Shown here: positions 42,041-44,192 of the stretch, piece by piece
Layout: every line of letters begins with the position of its first letter
Position numbering within the stretch: the stretch's first letter is position 1
Source of the DNA: Oscillospiraceae bacterium
Lineage (GTDB): Bacteria; Bacillota; Clostridia; Oscillospirales; Ruminococcaceae
Reading direction: 5' to 3'
Assembly: GCA_018110905.1 (NCBI GenBank)
Contig: JAGBAZ010000058.1
Location: 1-44,192, forward strand
Length of the DNA: 44,192 bases
Notes under the pieces: model-generated
What the model was told of the DNA's origin: nothing
What the model saw: only the letters and a program-made list of their open reading frames with translations
The model's database searches: none
Program-made: the position numbers and the translations under genes

Positions 42041-42838
42041 TTGGCAGAATTTATTGATGGCGTTATCAAGGTCTGGAGCGGATACGGTTCCGCTTTTCTC
42101 GATGGCGCGCTTAACACCCTTATTGTTTCGTTCATAGGAACCGCAGTCGGCTGCATAATCGGTTTCGGAGTCGGCGTTGTCCAGACTGTTCCGATCGAGA
42201 AAAAGGATCCTCTTTGGAAAAGAATAATCCTTACCATAGTCAACCTTCTTCTCAAAGGCTATGTTGAACTTTTCCGCGGAACCCCGATGATAGTTCAGTC
42301 CGTTTTCATCTATTACGGTGTTATCATGATTTTCGATTACAAAATGGATATCTATTTCGCCGCACTTCTCATTGTTTCCATCAATACCGGTGCATATATG
42401 GCGGAAACCGTCCGCGGCGGTATCCTTTCCATCGATCCGGGCCAGACCGAAGGCGCAAAAGCAATCGGCATGAACCATGTTCAGACCATGATGAACGTAA
42501 TTATTCCCCAGGCTTTCCGAAACATCATTCCCCAGATCGGCAACAACTTCATCATCAACATCAAGGATACTTCCGTTCTTTCTGTAATCGGTTTTGCTGA
42601 TCTTTTCTTCCAGCACAAAAGTGCCGCAGGCGCTCTTTACCGCTTCTTTGAATCCGCAAGCATCGTAATGGTAATTTATCTTGTTATGACCGTAACCGCC
42701 TCCTTCCTTCTCAGACTTCTTGAAAAGAAGATGGACGGCGACGATAACTATGACCTTGCCACAACCGATACCCTTGCACATACCAGCGGAATGTACACCT
42801 ATCACGCAAAAGAAAAAACATTGGAGGACTTCAAATGA
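42041..42838 (+). CDS. Lysine ABC transporter, permease
   Basis: A HisM/GlnP-type permease of 265 residues with about five helices. The EAA loop typical of ABC permeases is [20 protein letters not shown], with VILPQA-type [14 protein letters not shown] after it, and [10 protein letters not shown] earlier. It begins with TTG at 42041, with AAAGGAG seven bases before. Its stop overlaps the ATPase start by four bases. It acts with the lipoprotein and the ATPase as one importer. Confidence 0.94.
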   Translation: MAEFIDGVIKVWSGYGSAFLDGALNTLIVSFIGTAVGCIIGFGVGVVQTVPIEKKDPLWKRIILTIVNLLLKGYVELFRGTPMIVQSVFIYYGVIMIFDYKMDIYFAALLIVSINTGAYMAETVRGGILSIDPGQTEGAKAIGMNHVQTMMNVIIPQAFRNIIPQIGNNFIINIKDTSVLSVIGFADLFFQHKSAAGALYRFFESASIVMVIYLVMTVTASFLLRLLEKKMDGDDNYDLATTDTLAHTSGMYTYHAKEKTLEDFK

Positions 42839-43572
42839 GCGAAAATATCATCGAAATTCAGCACCTTGAAAAGAATTTCGGAAGCCATAAAGTTCTTTCC
42901 GATATCGACTTTTCCGTAAAAAAAGGTGACGTTACAACAATAATCGGCGTTTCCGGCTCAGGAAAATCCACCCTTCTCCGCTGCATAAATGTTCTTGAAA
43001 CTCCTTCCGGCGGAAAAATCCTTTTCCACGGAAAAGATATTGACGAAAAAGGTTTTTCCGTAACCGATTACCGCGCAAAGGTTGGAATGGTTTTCCAGAA
43101 CTTCAATCTTTTCTCCAACATGACTGTTCTCCAAAACTGCATGGTCGGTCAGATAAAGGTTCTCGGAAAAAAGAAAGACGAAGCAGAGGAAAAAGCAAAA
43201 TATTTCCTTGAAAAAGTAGGAATGCTCCCCTATATCAATGCAAAACCCAAACAGCTTTCCGGCGGCCAGAAACAGCGTGTTGCAATAGCAAGAGCACTTG
43301 CTATGGAACCGGAAGTTCTTCTTTTTGATGAACCCACTTCCGCTCTTGACCCCCAGATGGTAGGCGAAGTTCTTGCGGTTATGCGTCAGCTTGCGGCAGA
43401 AGGACTTACGATGATTGTCGTAACCCACGAAATGGCCTTTGCAAGGGATGTTTCCAGCAGAGTTGTTTTCATGAAAGACGGCGTAATCTGTGAAGAAGGA
43501 ACCCCGGAAGACATTTTTGTGAACCCGAAAAAAGACGAAACCAAGGAATTCCTTGCAAGATTCATAAACTGA
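42835..43572 (+). CDS. Lysine ABC transporter, ATP-binding protein
   Basis: A 245-residue ABC ATPase of the polar amino acid uptake group. Walker [14 protein letters not shown]-loop [16 protein letters not shown], signature [16 protein letters not shown], Walker [15 protein letters not shown]-loop and H-loop [12 protein letters not shown] are all intact. It lies ATGA-coupled behind the permease gene. Last gene of the riboswitch-controlled operon. Confidence 0.96.
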   Translation: MSENIIEIQHLEKNFGSHKVLSDIDFSVKKGDVTTIIGVSGSGKSTLLRCINVLETPSGGKILFHGKDIDEKGFSVTDYRAKVGMVFQNFNLFSNMTVLQNCMVGQIKVLGKKKDEAEEKAKYFLEKVGMLPYINAKPKQLSGGQKQRVAIARALAMEPEVLLFDEPTSALDPQMVGEVLAVMRQLAAEGLTMIVVTHEMAFARDVSSRVVFMKDGVICEEGTPEDIFVNPKKDETKEFLARFIN

Positions 43573-43580
43573 TAAAAACA

Positions 43581-43640
43581 AAAAGCACCCGTAAGGGTGC
43601 TTTTTTCAGTGCATAATTCAAAGCGCATAATGCAAAATAT
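43581..43640 (+). terminator. Lysine ABC operon terminator with shared downstream block
   Basis: AAGCACCC-GTAA-GGGTGCTT followed by TTTT (43581-43606). It and the next 33 bases (GTGCATAATTCAAAG, then GCATAATGCAAAAT) resemble the block after glgA at 29397-29457. As there, two-hairpin repeats follow. Confidence 0.87.
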
Positions 43641-43641
43641 A

Positions 43642-43690
43642 AGCTCCCTCTGATGAGGGAGCTGTCAGCGAAGCTGACTGAAGGAGAGAA
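43642..43690 (+). repeat. Two-hairpin repeat, copy A at right edge
   Basis: Perfect hairpin AGCTCCCTC-TGAT-GAGGGAGCT (43642-43663), then at once a perfect GTCAGC-GAA-GCTGAC (43664-43678), then TGAAGGAG. No gene lies from 43573 to the right edge; this stretch of about 620 bases is made of repeats. Confidence 0.8.
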
Positions 43691-43728
43691 ATTCTGCAAG
43701 AGTAAAATCGGGCGGACTTTCCGTTTAG

Positions 43729-43778
43729 CCTTCCCGGAGGGGAAGGTGGCATTTGCGAAGCAAATGACGGATGAGGGA
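43729..43778 (+). repeat. Two-hairpin repeat, copy B at right edge
   Basis: Hairpin CCTTCCC...GGGAAGG, then a perfect CATTTGC-GAA-GCAAATG, then ACGGATGAGGG. Same architecture as copy A with unrelated stem sequences. Confidence 0.8.
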
Positions 43779-43798
43779 TAATCCTATCCAATTAAAAA

Positions 43799-43858
43799 CG
43801 GGCAGATAATATCAATATTTACAATAATTTAATGTAGGGCGGGGGCTTGCTCCCGCCG
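43799..43858. repeat. REP remnant and GTAG-flanked palindrome
   Basis: At 43799-43816 CGGGCAGATAATATC is a decayed minus-oriented copy of the RAYT-associated REP. At 43834-43858 GTAG is followed by GGCGGGGGCTTGCTCCCGCC, a third stem version on the same GTAG foot. Confidence 0.6.
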
Positions 43859-44057
43859 TAATAAAAAATCGGGCGCACACAAAGGTGCACCCATGCCTCC
43901 GGAACCGGAAATGATTTCTCCGGCAAAAATTTTTTCACTATATATTCAGGAAGCGTTCTTTGAAAAGAGGGAAAAAACTTCCGGAAGTACAGAAAGATAT
44001 TATAGTTTCAAAATTGCAACAGAAAATCAACCTGGTTTCAATTTTTGTTGAAATCAT

Positions 44058-44179
44058 AACCACCAGCTGAGCTGGTGGTTTGCACAAGCCCTTCAAGGGC
44101 ATGATACGGCGGCGTCTTAAGACGCGTCGAAAGGTTAACAGCCGCATCAACATTTTCAGGCCGCCGCTAAAGCGGCCTG
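44058..44179 (-). mobile_element. IS200/IS605-like structured end (right edge)
   Basis: On the minus strand: stem CAGGCCGC...GCGGCCTG-type at 44157-44179, GTTAAC (44134-44139), GCGTCTTAAGACGC (44112-44125), GCCCTTGAAGGGC (44088-44100), and AACCACCAG-CTCAG-CTGGTGGTT-type (44058-44080), then ATGATT. Linkers TGATGCG, GTTAACC, GCAAACCAC and GTGGTTATGATT are shared with the left edge, while the stems differ with pairing kept. The element body would lie outside the window. Confidence 0.5.
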
Positions 44180-44192
44180 TTTTTATGCCTTA

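Noticed and set aside
43938..44153. A 71-codon minus-strand frame at the right edge
   Set aside because: It runs through the hairpin series of the IS-like end and has no ribosome site or protein motif.
43573..44192. CRISPR array among the right-edge repeats
   Set aside because: Repeats differ in sequence and spacing and are hairpin elements; there are no regular spacers and no cas genes.
1..44192. A defence island, prophage or secondary-metabolite cluster
   Set aside because: Gene content is core metabolism, sporulation, transport and information processing; the only mobile genes are the two RAYTs and the edge elements.

Overview
The window looks like a complete assembly contig from an anaerobic, spore-forming Firmicute of class Clostridia, probably an Oscillospirales-type gut organism. 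The grounds are spoVAC, spoIIP and a SpoIIQ-like LytM protein, AddAB instead of RecBCD, a dgt-dnaG-rpoD operon, the glgB-glgC-glgD-glgA order, a lysine riboswitch and strong Gram-positive ribosome binding sites. No rRNA, tRNA, CRISPR array or phage gene was seen. Both edges end in related, inverted, multi-hairpin sequences resembling IS200/IS605 ends, which probably explains why the assembly stopped there.

Layout. 0.1-4.3 kb: two membrane proteins (a CDF-like protein and a dolichol/phytol kinase-like protein), spoVAC alone, a two-gene TauE/SafE exporter, a small membrane ORF with no normal start codon, and spoIIP. 4.4-13.5 kb (minus strand): addB-addA recombination helicase-nuclease and a class A penicillin-binding protein. 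13.7-21 kb: a BofC-like small protein, then a minus-strand information-processing block, lepA - RAYT - dgt - RAYT - dnaG - rpoD. Two near-identical REP-associated tyrosine transposases (RAYTs) sit with their start codons overlapping the stop codons of lepA and dgt. 21.2-23.4 kb: an unknown protein, a zinc-ribbon membrane protein and a threonine aldolase-like enzyme. 23.5-29.4 kb: the glycogen operon. 29.6-40.6 kb: LytM protein, CopA, an unknown lipoprotein, an MBOAT/DHHW O-acetylation pair, a YhbD-bactofilin operon with a well-defined promoter and operators, a U32 protein and a CPA2 antiporter. 40.7-43.6 kb: promoter, lysine riboswitch and a three-gene ABC importer that can therefore be assigned to lysine. 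43.6-44.2 kb: repeats only.

The most interesting material is the repeat biology. Each RAYT gene contains, inside its coding sequence and in frame, two inverted copies of the GTAG-flanked REP palindrome this class of enzyme is expected to recognise. The pair has the outward-GTAG layout of a REPIN and brackets the catalytic HUH motif. Further copies lie at the 3' end of rpoD, between dnaG and rpoD, upstream of lepA and near the right edge. A second repeat family of two adjacent hairpins keeps its pairing while its stem sequence changes completely between copies. The two contig-end elements likewise show compensatory stem changes.

Other points worth checking: a TTGACA-N17-TATAAT promoter with twin 15-bp palindromes before the YhbD regulator; a perfect 24-bp palindrome at the predicted start of the lysine-riboswitch transcript; and an AddB without a Walker A motif.
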